50,924 bases of DNA from Chloroflexota bacterium (GTDB lineage: Bacteria; Chloroflexota; Anaerolineae; J102): NCBI GenBank assembly GCA_013151415.1, contig JAADII010000043.1, positions 1 through 50,924 of the forward strand, given 5' to 3'. Position 1 is the first letter of the stretch. Every line of letters begins with the position of its first letter. The notes beneath the pieces are model-generated. The model did no database searches. It saw only the letters and a program-made list of their open reading frames with translations, and was not told the origin of the DNA. A program made the position numbers and the translations under genes. This document shows, in pieces, positions 43,553-50,924 of this stretch.

Positions 43553-44509
43553 ATGCGAGCGCTTGTTCTAACCGAATTCGGTTTGAAGCTGGATGCAAAC
43601 TATCCTCAACCCGAGCCTAAGCCAGGGGAGGCGCTTTTGCGCTTGAGGATGGCCGGGGTGTGTGGCACAGATTTGGCGCTCATGGCCGGATATAAAGGGG
43701 GATATCGGGGCGTGTTGGGGCATGAGTATGTGGCCGACGTGGCGGCCGCGCCCGGAAATGAAGACTGGGTGGGTCGGCGGGTTGTGGGCGAAATCAACAC
43801 CATGTGCGGCAAATGCGAGCATTGCCGTCGCGGCCTCACCACGCACTGTTTGCACCGTCGCGTGTTGGGCATCGAACGCTGGGATGGCGTTTTTGCCGAT
43901 TATTTTCTAAGCCCCCTAGCCAACCTTCACCCCATACCCGATGATCTTCCCGATGAAATCGCTGTGTTCACCGAACCCACCGCTGCGGCCTACGCGGCTC
44001 TACGCGACGCGCCGCCCGACGCGGGCGATCGCATTGTCGTTTTTGGAGATGGACGCCTGGGACAACTTATCGCGCAGGCGTTTCGGGCCGAAGGCTTCAA
44101 TCCTTTGCTTGTGGGACATCATGAACAAAAACTGGCCGTTGCCGCGAGATTGGGAATTCGCACCGCGCGCGCCACGCCGCCGGACGAAGAATTTGACCTG
44201 GCCGTGGACGCCACAGGTCGCCCCGCGGCCTTGAGCCAAGTTTTGGGCGTCCTGCGGCCGCGCGGAACGCTCATTTTGAAAAGCACATCGGCGCAACCGG
44301 CCCATCTGGATACTGCGGCCATCGTCGTCCATGAGATCAAGATCATCGGCAGTCGATGCGGGCCATTCCCGCAAGCCATCGCTGCGCTCGCCTCGGGCAA
44401 GGTGGATCCACGGCCCTTGATTCATGAAATATTTGCTTTGGACGAGGCCCCAACAGCCTTGCGCAAAGCCGCGGAACCGGGCGTTCTGAAAGTCCTCATT
44501 CGGCCATGA
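43553..44509 (+). CDS. Zinc-dependent alcohol dehydrogenase, MDR family
   Basis: 318 residues. The GroES-like half has the catalytic-zinc start GVCGTDLALMAG and GHEYVADV, and the structural zinc lobe CGKCEHCRRGLTTHC with four cysteines; the second half is a Rossmann fold with VFGDGRLGQLIAQAF. The GxGxxG is G-D-G-x-L-G, close to normal. It oxidises an alcohol or polyol with NAD(P). Sorbitol and threonine dehydrogenases are the nearest well-known relatives, but the substrate is not resolved. It is monocistronic by position. Confidence 0.93.
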   Translation: MRALVLTEFGLKLDANYPQPEPKPGEALLRLRMAGVCGTDLALMAGYKGGYRGVLGHEYVADVAAAPGNEDWVGRRVVGEINTMCGKCEHCRRGLTTHCLHRRVLGIERWDGVFADYFLSPLANLHPIPDDLPDEIAVFTEPTAAAYAALRDAPPDAGDRIVVFGDGRLGQLIAQAFRAEGFNPLLVGHHEQKLAVAARLGIRTARATPPDEEFDLAVDATGRPAALSQVLGVLRPRGTLILKSTSAQPAHLDTAAIVVHEIKIIGSRCGPFPQAIAALASGKVDPRPLIHEIFALDEAPTALRKAAEPGVLKVLIRP

Positions 44510-44511
44510 TC

Positions 44512-44522
44512 TGTGCTATAAT
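44512..44522 (+). promoter_or_regulatory. Extended -10 promoter of the surface protein gene
   Basis: TGTG-c-TATAAT just after the dehydrogenase stop, 65 bases before the next ATG. No good -35 is present. A clear AAGGAG ribosome site lies before that ATG. Confidence 0.55.
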
Positions 44523-44586
44523 CCCTTTTTGCTGCGGCGAAACCTGGTTCGCGGCGTATCTCGATGTCAAAGGAGAGTGAAATTTC

Positions 44587-46887
44587 ATGCGTTCTCGCTA
44601 CCTACTTTTGGTGATTTTAGCGGTCGTGGCCGGTTGGATGGCCATCGACCTGACGACTCCCGCTCCATCCACCGCGGCTCCGGCCGCGGCGCCCGACGCC
44701 GAACTTGCATACATTGACACGGCCAGCTTCATTCAGGTGGTGGACCCGGTGGCGCAACCGGGCCAGGCGCCATTCACCTGGACCAGTTCATCCGCCGGTT
44801 GGACCAACTTTACGGTGCTCGACGTCAATGCAGACGGCATTGACGAGATTCTCGCCATTGGCGGCGGCACAGCGCGTTTGTGGAATCCAACCGCGCCCGG
44901 CGGCGGCCCCGCCCCCAGCTTCCTGGAAACCCTGCCCAGCGGTTTTGTCTACACCTTTGTCGCTGCGGGCGATGTGATTCCCGGCGATGGCGGCCGCGAT
45001 GAAATTATCTTGCAACGCACCGACGATCGCGGGAATAGCTCTTACAGCATTCAAATATACGACGGCGATGAAACCGGCACACAATGGACCAAGGTTTACG
45101 ACGAACTTTTCGGCGGGCCCTGGATCCGATTGGCCACCGGCGATTACAACGGCCTGGCCGGCGACGAGCTGGTGATGGTGCGCGAGGTGGACAAACGCAT
45201 CAAGATCATTTCCCGCACCGATACAGGCGGTTGGGGCGTGGTGGCCGACAACACCTACACCTTTCCCTGGATCGACGTGGCCCTGGGCAATGTGAATCCG
45301 GGCAATGGCGCGCTGGAAGAATTAGTGACCACGCGCGGGGGCGTGCTGGGCACATTCCCCTCCATCCTCGTATTCTGGTATGCGCCCCCTAACCCTGTGG
45401 CCGACGCGCCCAATGGCCAACGCACCGCGTTCCCCTACTTCACCGATATCGCCTTGGCCGATGTCACTGGCAGCGGCGATCAAGAAGCGTTCTTTATTCG
45501 CGATCCCCAAAAGGATGACGGCATCTCCATGATCGGTCTCAATTGGGGGGCCGACTCCTTCCCCGCGGTGTGGGATAATCCTGGCCTGGCATTGGGTCGC
45601 GATCTCAAGGCCATCACCGCCGGTGATGTGGACGGCGACGGTCTGGACGAACTCGTGATTGCGCGCGCCTCAAGTTACGAGATATTCTGGAATCCCGGCG
45701 TCGATCCCAACAACCGCAGCGGCGCCATTGGGGCCCCATTGCGTTCACCCGTCGTCATTGGCGCAGGCAATTTCGACGGCAGCGGGCTCGAGCCTCCTCG
45801 CATGAGCGTTAGCGCCGATGTGATCGAATTCCAGATGTTGCGGGGCGGCGCGAACCCCGCGCCTCAGACATTCGAAGTAACCAACGTGGGCGGTGGCGGC
45901 GCCTTCCTCTACGATGTCAGCGAATTCGAAGATTGGCTCACGGTGACGCCCATCGAAGGAACCACGCCCGGCACACACACCATCAGCATCAACGGCCAAA
46001 ACCTGACTCCCGGCGTTTATGAAGCCACGATTTCGATCACCGCTCGCAGCAACGCAGTGCTGGACAGCCCACAACAGATCACGGTGCGGCTTACGGTCAT
46101 TCCCACAGGGCCGCTGCTCGAGGTGGAGCCCGCCTCCATGAATTTCGCCTACAATGTTGGCGGCGTTTTGCCCGACCCGGTGACCATGTCCATTCGCAAT
46201 GCGGGGGATGGCGGGCCGCAAAACTACGCCATCACCGTTTCCACCGATGACGGCGGAAACTGGTTGCAAGTGAGCAAGGTTCGCGGTCAGACCGATGATA
46301 CGGTCACAGTGTCGGTTGCGCCGCAAAACCTGCGACCAGGCGCTTATTCAGGCCAGATCCGCGTGGATGCAGGCGACATCGAGGGCAGCCCGGCGGTGAT
46401 CCCGGTGTCTCTCACCATCGAAGCCACAGGCATGGTGGTCACGCCCACCGAGCTGACAATGGTCGCCAATGCAGGCGCCAACAGTCCTTTGGCTTATGTG
46501 CACATTGGCCAAGCGGTCGAAGGCCAGAACGCCATCCATTGGTACGCTTACGCTGTGCCTTCGGGCGATTGGTGGGACATCCAGCAGTCGCTGGCCGATC
46601 GCGATTTTTCGGTGGAAAAAACAGAGGATGGTTTCCGCCTTGTAGAGGCCAATGGCGCAGTGCGGCAACTAAGCACAGTGGATTGGGTCATTCTCACGCC
46701 CAACAACGGCTTCACGCCCAACGATATGCAGATCAGCCTGGACATGGATAAAGTGCCGGTGGGCGCCAGCCGCGTGACGATTTTGGTCGATGGCGGCCCG
46801 GGCACGCCCAACCGCTTCCAGGGCGTGGATATGTTGGTCTCTATCAACAATGGCGGCCCCTGGTTGCCCATCATTCTCCAACCCTGA
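44587..46887 (+). CDS. Secreted FG-GAP / BACON-like surface protein
   Basis: 766 residues. Signal peptide (YLLLVILAVVAGWMAI), then a beta-propeller of FG-GAP type with calcium-like turns DVNADGIDEILAIGG, GDVDGDGLDELVIA and others (about residues 40-395), then two to three BACON-like immunoglobulin domains with NVGGGGAFLYDVSEFEDWLT, the recurring P-x-x-L/M-x-F and G-x-Y-x-A/G-x-I-x-I patterns, and a final domain beginning MVVTPTELTMVANA. No membrane anchor at the end. It is probably a secreted adhesin or binding protein. It is closed by a terminator shared with the gene on the other strand. Confidence 0.85.
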   Translation: MRSRYLLLVILAVVAGWMAIDLTTPAPSTAAPAAAPDAELAYIDTASFIQVVDPVAQPGQAPFTWTSSSAGWTNFTVLDVNADGIDEILAIGGGTARLWNPTAPGGGPAPSFLETLPSGFVYTFVAAGDVIPGDGGRDEIILQRTDDRGNSSYSIQIYDGDETGTQWTKVYDELFGGPWIRLATGDYNGLAGDELVMVREVDKRIKIISRTDTGGWGVVADNTYTFPWIDVALGNVNPGNGALEELVTTRGGVLGTFPSILVFWYAPPNPVADAPNGQRTAFPYFTDIALADVTGSGDQEAFFIRDPQKDDGISMIGLNWGADSFPAVWDNPGLALGRDLKAITAGDVDGDGLDELVIARASSYEIFWNPGVDPNNRSGAIGAPLRSPVVIGAGNFDGSGLEPPRMSVSADVIEFQMLRGGANPAPQTFEVTNVGGGGAFLYDVSEFEDWLTVTPIEGTTPGTHTISINGQNLTPGVYEATISITARSNAVLDSPQQITVRLTVIPTGPLLEVEPASMNFAYNVGGVLPDPVTMSIRNAGDGGPQNYAITVSTDDGGNWLQVSKVRGQTDDTVTVSVAPQNLRPGAYSGQIRVDAGDIEGSPAVIPVSLTIEATGMVVTPTELTMVANAGANSPLAYVHIGQAVEGQNAIHWYAYAVPSGDWWDIQQSLADRDFSVEKTEDGFRLVEANGAVRQLSTVDWVILTPNNGFTPNDMQISLDMDKVPVGASRVTILVDGGPGTPNRFQGVDMLVSINNGGPWLPIILQP

Positions 46888-46915
46888 CCCCTTCTTTAGC
46901 AATTCCACCCCTCCA

Positions 46916-46950
46916 ACAAAGCCGCTTTCTCTCAAGGAAGCGGCTTTTGT
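46916..46950. terminator. Bidirectional terminator between surface protein and sirtuin
   Basis: AAGCCGCTT pairs with AAGCGGCTT around a ten-base loop, flanked by ACA on the left and TTGT on the right. The two genes converge here. Confidence 0.75.
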
Positions 46951-46960
46951 TCTTCCCAGA

Positions 46961-47728
46961 TCAGATGGCCCGCACCAATCGAGGCAGCATATCCGCCACG
47001 TCGCCCTGCAATCGCGCGTCCGCCAAATGATCGTAAGGCGTCATGCCCAAATTCACCAAGATCAATTTAGAGCCGCTACGCACAGCCAGGGCCGGCAGAT
47101 CGGCGGCCGGCATCACTTCCAATGAGGAGCCGGCCACAATCATCAGATCACAATGCAAGGCCTCTTCCTGCGCGCGCAGAATTTCGGCCTCAGGCAATGG
47201 CTCGCCAAAAAGAATCACATCCGGTTTCATCACAGCGGCGCAACTGGGACAACGAGGCATTTCTCCGCGGCTGACGAACGCATCGAGATACGTAGCCGAG
47301 GGTTCGCGATGACCGCATGCCAGGCAAGAGACCGTGCGTAAATGGCCATGAAGTTCGATAACCTCGTTGACGCCCGCCTTCTGATGCAACGCATCGATGT
47401 TTTGGGTGATCAATGCGCGCAATTTGCCCAAACGCTCCAACTCAGCCAACGCAAAATGAGCCGGGTTTGGCTTGGCCTGCAAGACCGTTTTGGTCAAAGG
47501 CCGTATCCATTCGTAGAAGCGCTCTGGCCTGGCCCGAAAGCCCCACAACGACGCCACTTCCATCGGGTTGGCGAAATTCCACAACCCAGAGCCAACGGAG
47601 CGAAAGTCAGGAATGCCGGAAGGCGTGGATACGCCCGCGCCTGTAAGCGCCACCACGCGTTGCGCTTCTCGCAAGATATCGACGGCTCGTTGAAACGCCC
47701 TTTGATCGAGGCGTGAACGGCGAAACAT
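46961..47728 (-). CDS. NAD-dependent deacylase of the Sir2 family
   Basis: 255 residues. GAGVSTPSGIPDFRS is the NAD-binding start; TQNIDALHQKAG and the catalytic His in ELHGHLRTVSC follow; the zinc module has CLACG and CPSC (four cysteines); VAGSSLEVMPAADLP and NLGMTPYD complete the Rossmann part. The enzyme removes acyl groups from protein lysines using NAD. The class (U or III-like) is not resolved by eye. All key residues are kept. Confidence 0.95.
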   Translation of the reverse strand: MFRRSRLDQRAFQRAVDILREAQRVVALTGAGVSTPSGIPDFRSVGSGLWNFANPMEVASLWGFRARPERFYEWIRPLTKTVLQAKPNPAHFALAELERLGKLRALITQNIDALHQKAGVNEVIELHGHLRTVSCLACGHREPSATYLDAFVSRGEMPRCPSCAAVMKPDVILFGEPLPEAEILRAQEEALHCDLMIVAGSSLEVMPAADLPALAVRSGSKLILVNLGMTPYDHLADARLQGDVADMLPRLVRAI

Positions 47729-47816
47729 AGGCGACTAGATAAAATGGGTTAAGATAGCGCAGGTCGAAATCGCGACTTGGGCTGAAATTGGGCGGTCAAT
47801 GACCCCAACTGAGGCT

Positions 47817-47846
47817 TTGACACCTGTCTTTCAATTATTGTACACT
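47817..47846 (+). promoter_or_regulatory. Promoter of the CDP-alcohol phosphatidyltransferase gene
   Basis: -35 TTGACA (47817-47822), 18-base spacer, -10 TACACT (47841-47846). Predicted leader of about 70 bases. The same -35/-10 hexamers and spacing recur upstream of the peptide transporter. Confidence 0.65.
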
Positions 47847-47922
47847 AAAACTTATCAACAAGCACGGTCGCGACTCGTTTGAAGCGCCGTATGCACTCAC
47901 TCTGACAAGGATATTTTAGCAC

Positions 47923-48504
47923 ATGATTACCGATTGGGGACGACAAACCTTCAAAGGTTTGTTCGAGGCCATTGCCGAGGTGCTTCTCAGGCTACATCTC
48001 ACACCCAATGTGGTCACCTTCATTGGGTTCTGCATCAATCTCCTCGCTGCATTTTTTATTGCCCAAGACAAGATATTTGTCGCCGGCCTTTTGTATATCT
48101 TCGCCGGTTTTGGCGACGCCATCGACGGAACGCTTGCTCGCAGGATTGGCGTCAAGAACAAATTTGGCGCTTTTTGGGACAGCACATTGGACCGATTAAG
48201 TGAATCAGTCGTCATGGGAGCTATCGGCTATTGGTCGGTTTTGCAAGGCAATGCCCTGGGCGTAGCTCTTGCATTTGCGGCGCTCATTGCCAGTTATATG
48301 GTCAGCTATACGCGAGCGCGCGGCGAGGGCCTGGGCGTGCAAACCAAGGTGGGTTTTGGCACCCGGGTCGAACGCTACATCGTGCTCTCGGCCGCACTGG
48401 TGCTGGGCTATCCTTTATATGGTCTGGCTATTATCGCCATTTTGGCGGGAGTCACTGTTCTCCAGCGCATTTACGATGTGTGGAGACAAATGCGCATGAC
48501 TTGA
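47923..48504 (+). CDS. CDP-alcohol phosphatidyltransferase
   Basis: 193 residues. The defining motif D-G-x2-A-R-x8-G-x3-D-x3-D is complete in DGTLARRIGVKN followed by KFGAFWDSTLDRL (about residues 68-90). About five to six membrane helices surround it. It transfers a phosphatidyl group from CDP-diacylglycerol to an alcohol such as inositol phosphate or glycerol phosphate. The length and motif fit phosphatidylinositol phosphate synthase-like enzymes, but the acceptor is not certain. Confidence 0.93.
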   Translation: MITDWGRQTFKGLFEAIAEVLLRLHLTPNVVTFIGFCINLLAAFFIAQDKIFVAGLLYIFAGFGDAIDGTLARRIGVKNKFGAFWDSTLDRLSESVVMGAIGYWSVLQGNALGVALAFAALIASYMVSYTRARGEGLGVQTKVGFGTRVERYIVLSAALVLGYPLYGLAIIAILAGVTVLQRIYDVWRQMRMT

Positions 48505-48554
48505 AAAACCGCCTTTTTGGCATCCACCCGTAGCTTTTATCCGGCTACCTCGTC

Positions 48555-49133
48555 TTGACTCGTAAACAGACGGTGTCACGCATTCCCCCAGACGAGGTGA
48601 CATTGGTGGAACGGGCCGCAACTCGCGATCCGGACGCCATTGCTTCCCTCTACGACATTTACGCACCGAAGATATACAGTTATGTATATCATCGGATAAG
48701 CGACCCTGTCCTGGCTGAAGACCTTACTGGACAGGTGTTTTTGCGTATGCTGGAAGCGCTCCAAGCCGACAAAGCATGGAGAACATCCTTTTCGGGCTGG
48801 CTTTATCGCATCGCCCATAATTTGATTATTGATCAATATCGAAAACGAAGCCGAGCCGATTTCACCAATATCGACGACGCCCCTCACCTTCCCGCCAGCG
48901 GCGATGACCCCTTTCAAACCGCGGCCGCCAGGCTGGATAGTGATGCGCTTATACGCGCCATCAACTTGTTAACCGAAGAGCAGGCCCAGGTCATCACCCT
49001 CCGTTTTCTCGAAGGATACAGCATCGCCGAGGTGGCCAACGCGCTTGGCAAAACCGAGGGCGCGGTCAAGGCTCTTCAATATCGGGCCATAGCCAGCTTG
49101 CGTCGCATTATGACCGATCCATCCGCTTCATGA
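48555..49133 (+). CDS. ECF RNA polymerase sigma factor
   Basis: About 192 residues. Region 2 shows IASLYDIYAPKIYSYVYHRI and DLTGQVFLRMLEAL with SGWLYRIAHNLIIDQYRKRS; region 4 is LTEEQAQVITLRFLEGYSIA and KTEGAVKALQYRAIASLRR. It directs transcription of a set of stress or envelope genes. The start is uncertain: the frame opens at a TTG (48555), while GTGs at 48573 and 48606 are alternatives, the last with GAGGTG before it. It is followed by its anti-sigma with overlap ATGA, so translation is coupled. Confidence 0.95.
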   Translation: MTRKQTVSRIPPDEVTLVERAATRDPDAIASLYDIYAPKIYSYVYHRISDPVLAEDLTGQVFLRMLEALQADKAWRTSFSGWLYRIAHNLIIDQYRKRSRADFTNIDDAPHLPASGDDPFQTAAARLDSDALIRAINLLTEEQAQVITLRFLEGYSIAEVANALGKTEGAVKALQYRAIASLRRIMTDPSAS

Positions 49134-50924
49134 ACCACGAAGAACAGGAACGCTACGAGCTTTTCCAGCAATTGCTGGAAAACCTGGAGCAAGAAGGCGA
49201 GCTTCAGGATGTCTCCGCGCGCGACTCGAAGCTGCAAGAAGAGATGGCGGTCATGTTGGAGATGGCGCAGGCTTTGCGAGCCGCGGCCAGACCGATTCCT
49301 AATCCTGAACCGGCGTTGGCTCGCGCCCGAGCGCGCGTTCTGGCGGCCATTCCCGCTCAAACAGCGCCGGCGCGGCCAAAGCCTGCGCCGGTTCGCGGCC
49401 CTGCCTGGCAAGCATCCTGGCGCCATCTTTGGCGACAATTGGGGCAAAGCTTGGGTCCCCGGCCGGTTCCCGCCTGGGCCACCGCGGTTGCAGTGACCTT
49501 GCTCCTATTCGTCATTATGGGGGTCACCACCCTGCGCGTCTCGGCGCACGCTTTGCCCGGCGATCCCCTTTACCCTGTCAAGCGACTGAGCGAACGCGTT
49601 ATTTTGCTGACCACCTTTGATCCGCACGAACGAGCCGAACTGGAAAATCAATACCAGCAACGTCGCAAGGAGGAAACCCAACAAGCGCTTCAGGAAAACA
49701 GATTGGTCGAGGTGGAATTTCAGGGCGAAATTACAGCCATGGAAGGGGAGTATTGGCGCGTCGACAAGTTCCTCGTGAAGATCGCCTTTGACCGAGCGCG
49801 TTTTGCCCAGTTGCCTTTGGGCGCGCGCGTGTTCATTCGGGGACGAACGACGCCCGACAACTTGATCGAAGTGAATTATTGGCGATTGGTGCGCTTGCCT
49901 CCCACACCCACGTTCACGCCGGTTCCCAGCCCCACGCCCACAGCCTTGCCGGTGGGATTCAAGCTGGATTCGCGAGCCACCGACACCCCCGCGCCGCCCA
50001 CCTACACGCCCACGCGCCGACCCACGCGCGCGCCGCTTATGCGACCGCGACGCACAGCCACCCCCACCCCAACGCGCACCCCAACCTTAACGCCCACACC
50101 CACCCCCACAGTTACGCCAACCGCCACGCTCGCCGTCCAGATCGCCACGGGCGTGATCACCGAAATCGCACCCGATCGTATTGTGGTGGCCGGAACGACA
50201 TACATTCGCGCAGCCACGCTCGATCTATCGCGCATCCAGGTGGGAGACGAAGTTCGAGTTCATTATCAAACATGGGCCAACGGCCAAAAAGTGGCGATCC
50301 AGGTGGATTTGCTCCGTCGTCCCAGCGAAGAGCCCACCGCAGTGGCGCCTCCTGGCAGAGTGTCGGTCAGCGGCCTGGTGCAAGAGTACATCGCCGGACA
50401 GCACATTCGCGTTGTCGGGCGACGATTTGCCATCACCGAAGCCACCACTATCATTGGAAGGGTTTTCGTTGGCGCGTTCGTCAATGTGGTTGGCCACATA
50501 GCCAATGACGGCGTCACCTTGGTCGCAGAACGTATTGAAGCCAAACCTTTGCCTGAAGTGGCCTTCGACGGCATAATCACGGCCATCGAAGGCCAGCGCC
50601 TAACCATTCAAGGGCGTTTGGTGGACATCAGCCAGGCCCAGGTGCAGGGCCAGCCAGAAATTGGCGCTTTTGCTCAGGTAGTGGGCTGGCTACAACCCGA
50701 TGGCGTGGTTCTGGCCCGAACCGTGGCCATTGCACCGCCCACCAACACGCCAACATCCACGCCCACCCTCACCTTAACGCCCACACCCACCCCCACATCG
50801 CGGCCCCAAGCCACCCCAACCCCCACGCCCGTTCCACCCACCCCGCCTCCTGTCTTCCCCACGGCCACGCCCACCTCGAAGCCCACCAAACCAGCCCCAA
50901 CCAATACGCCGGTTCAGCCCACAT
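49130..50924 (+). CDS. Membrane anti-sigma-type protein with DUF5667 and DUF5666-like domains (incomplete at the window end)
   Basis: The frame opens at the ATG overlapping the sigma stop (ATGA) and remains open to the last base, 598 codons without a stop. The cytoplasmic start is acidic and helical (EEQERYELFQQLLENLEQEG), one membrane helix follows near residues 118-140, and then DUF5667 (LPGDPLYPVKRLSERV, with QYQQRRKEETQQAL). Next come DUF5666-like beta-barrel units near residues 198, 338, 410 and 476, separated by Thr-Pro linkers. It should sense an outside signal and hold the sigma factor. The end is missing because the window ends. The linkers are highly repetitive. Confidence 0.85.
   Translation, partial: MNHEEQERYELFQQLLENLEQEGELQDVSARDSKLQEEMAVMLEMAQALRAAARPIPNPEPALARARARVLAAIPAQTAPARPKPAPVRGPAWQASWRHLWRQLGQSLGPRPVPAWATAVAVTLLLFVIMGVTTLRVSAHALPGDPLYPVKRLSERVILLTTFDPHERAELENQYQQRRKEETQQALQENRLVEVEFQGEITAMEGEYWRVDKFLVKIAFDRARFAQLPLGARVFIRGRTTPDNLIEVNYWRLVRLPPTPTFTPVPSPTPTALPVGFKLDSRATDTPAPPTYTPTRRPTRAPLMRPRRTATPTPTRTPTLTPTPTPTVTPTATLAVQIATGVITEIAPDRIVVAGTTYIRAATLDLSRIQVGDEVRVHYQTWANGQKVAIQVDLLRRPSEEPTAVAPPGRVSVSGLVQEYIAGQHIRVVGRRFAITEATTIIGRVFVGAFVNVVGHIANDGVTLVAERIEAKPLPEVAFDGIITAIEGQRLTIQGRLVDISQAQVQGQPEIGAFAQVVGWLQPDGVVLARTVAIAPPTNTPTSTPTLTLTPTPTPTSRPQATPTPTPVPPTPPPVFPTATPTSKPTKPAPTNTPVQPT

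Noticed and set aside
49879-50508. A 209-codon His/Ala/Arg-rich frame at the right end
   Set aside because: It is the +1 reading of the Thr-Pro-rich anti-sigma gene, whose frame starts at the coupled ATG and stays open.
1-50924. tRNA, rRNA, CRISPR or insertion sequence
   Set aside because: I saw no T-loop-like conserved bases in a cloverleaf context, no spaced direct repeats of 25-40 bases, and no transposase motif; a tRNA or covariance-model search was not possible here.

Overview
The window reads as chromosome of a Chloroflexota bacterium, most likely of the Anaerolineae and relatives. This is inferred from gene style, not from a marker gene. Solute-binding lipoproteins carry Val/Glu/Lys-rich linkers behind the lipobox. 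An ECF sigma gene is coupled to an anti-sigma with Thr-Pro linkers and DUF5667/DUF5666-like domains. There is also a guanylyltransferase fused to a decayed phosphomannomutase, a short SecD/SecF pair and a stand-alone archaeal-type ThrRS editing domain. I found no rRNA, tRNA, CRISPR array, prophage or insertion sequence. Nearly all the DNA is ordinary coding sequence.

Layout. 0.2-1.9 kb: a NERD-nuclease/UvrD-like helicase gene (-). 2.3-9.9 kb: a MoxR-type membrane cluster (GDPD-like membrane protein, DUF4129, DUF4350, MoxR ATPase, DUF58), then divergent SpoIIM-like and RDD genes. 10-12.5 kb: SLOG/TIGR00725 protein, mutM, a polyprenyl-synthase-like protein without its catalytic Asp motif, and a 7Fe ferredoxin. 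12.7-16.3 kb: GH31 glycosidase divergent from a PfkB sugar kinase. 16.4-20.4 kb: ruvB, a DksA/TraR zinc finger protein, a metallophosphoesterase and a queuosine-precursor transporter. 20.5-27.1 kb: a zinc-ribbon membrane protein, a large protein with three cyclic-nucleotide-binding-like domains and two membrane/bPH2 units, the ThrRS editing domain, a membrane-anchored EEP phosphoesterase and a TolB-like lipoprotein. 27.4-36.3 kb: an Opp/Dpp-type peptide ABC transporter and a second binding protein whose two halves are in swapped order. 36.4-40.7 kb: sugar-nucleotide genes (guanylyltransferase fusion, divergent phosphohexomutase). 41-43.4 kb: secD-secF. 43.6-50.9 kb: a zinc alcohol dehydrogenase, an FG-GAP/BACON surface protein, a sirtuin, a CDP-alcohol phosphatidyltransferase, an ECF sigma factor and its anti-sigma, which runs off the end.

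Promoters are easy to see. Several match TTGACA-N17/18-TATAAT closely, and at least five share an extended -10 of the form TGTG-n-TATAAT. Four intrinsic terminators are clear.

The least ordinary signals are: the circularly permuted binding protein; two inverted-repeat arrays with an exact 7-base period, using different heptamers; the triple cNBD/double bPH2 protein with a hairpin leader; the free-standing ThrRS editing domain; and the prenyl-synthase-like protein that lacks its metal-binding Asp motif.
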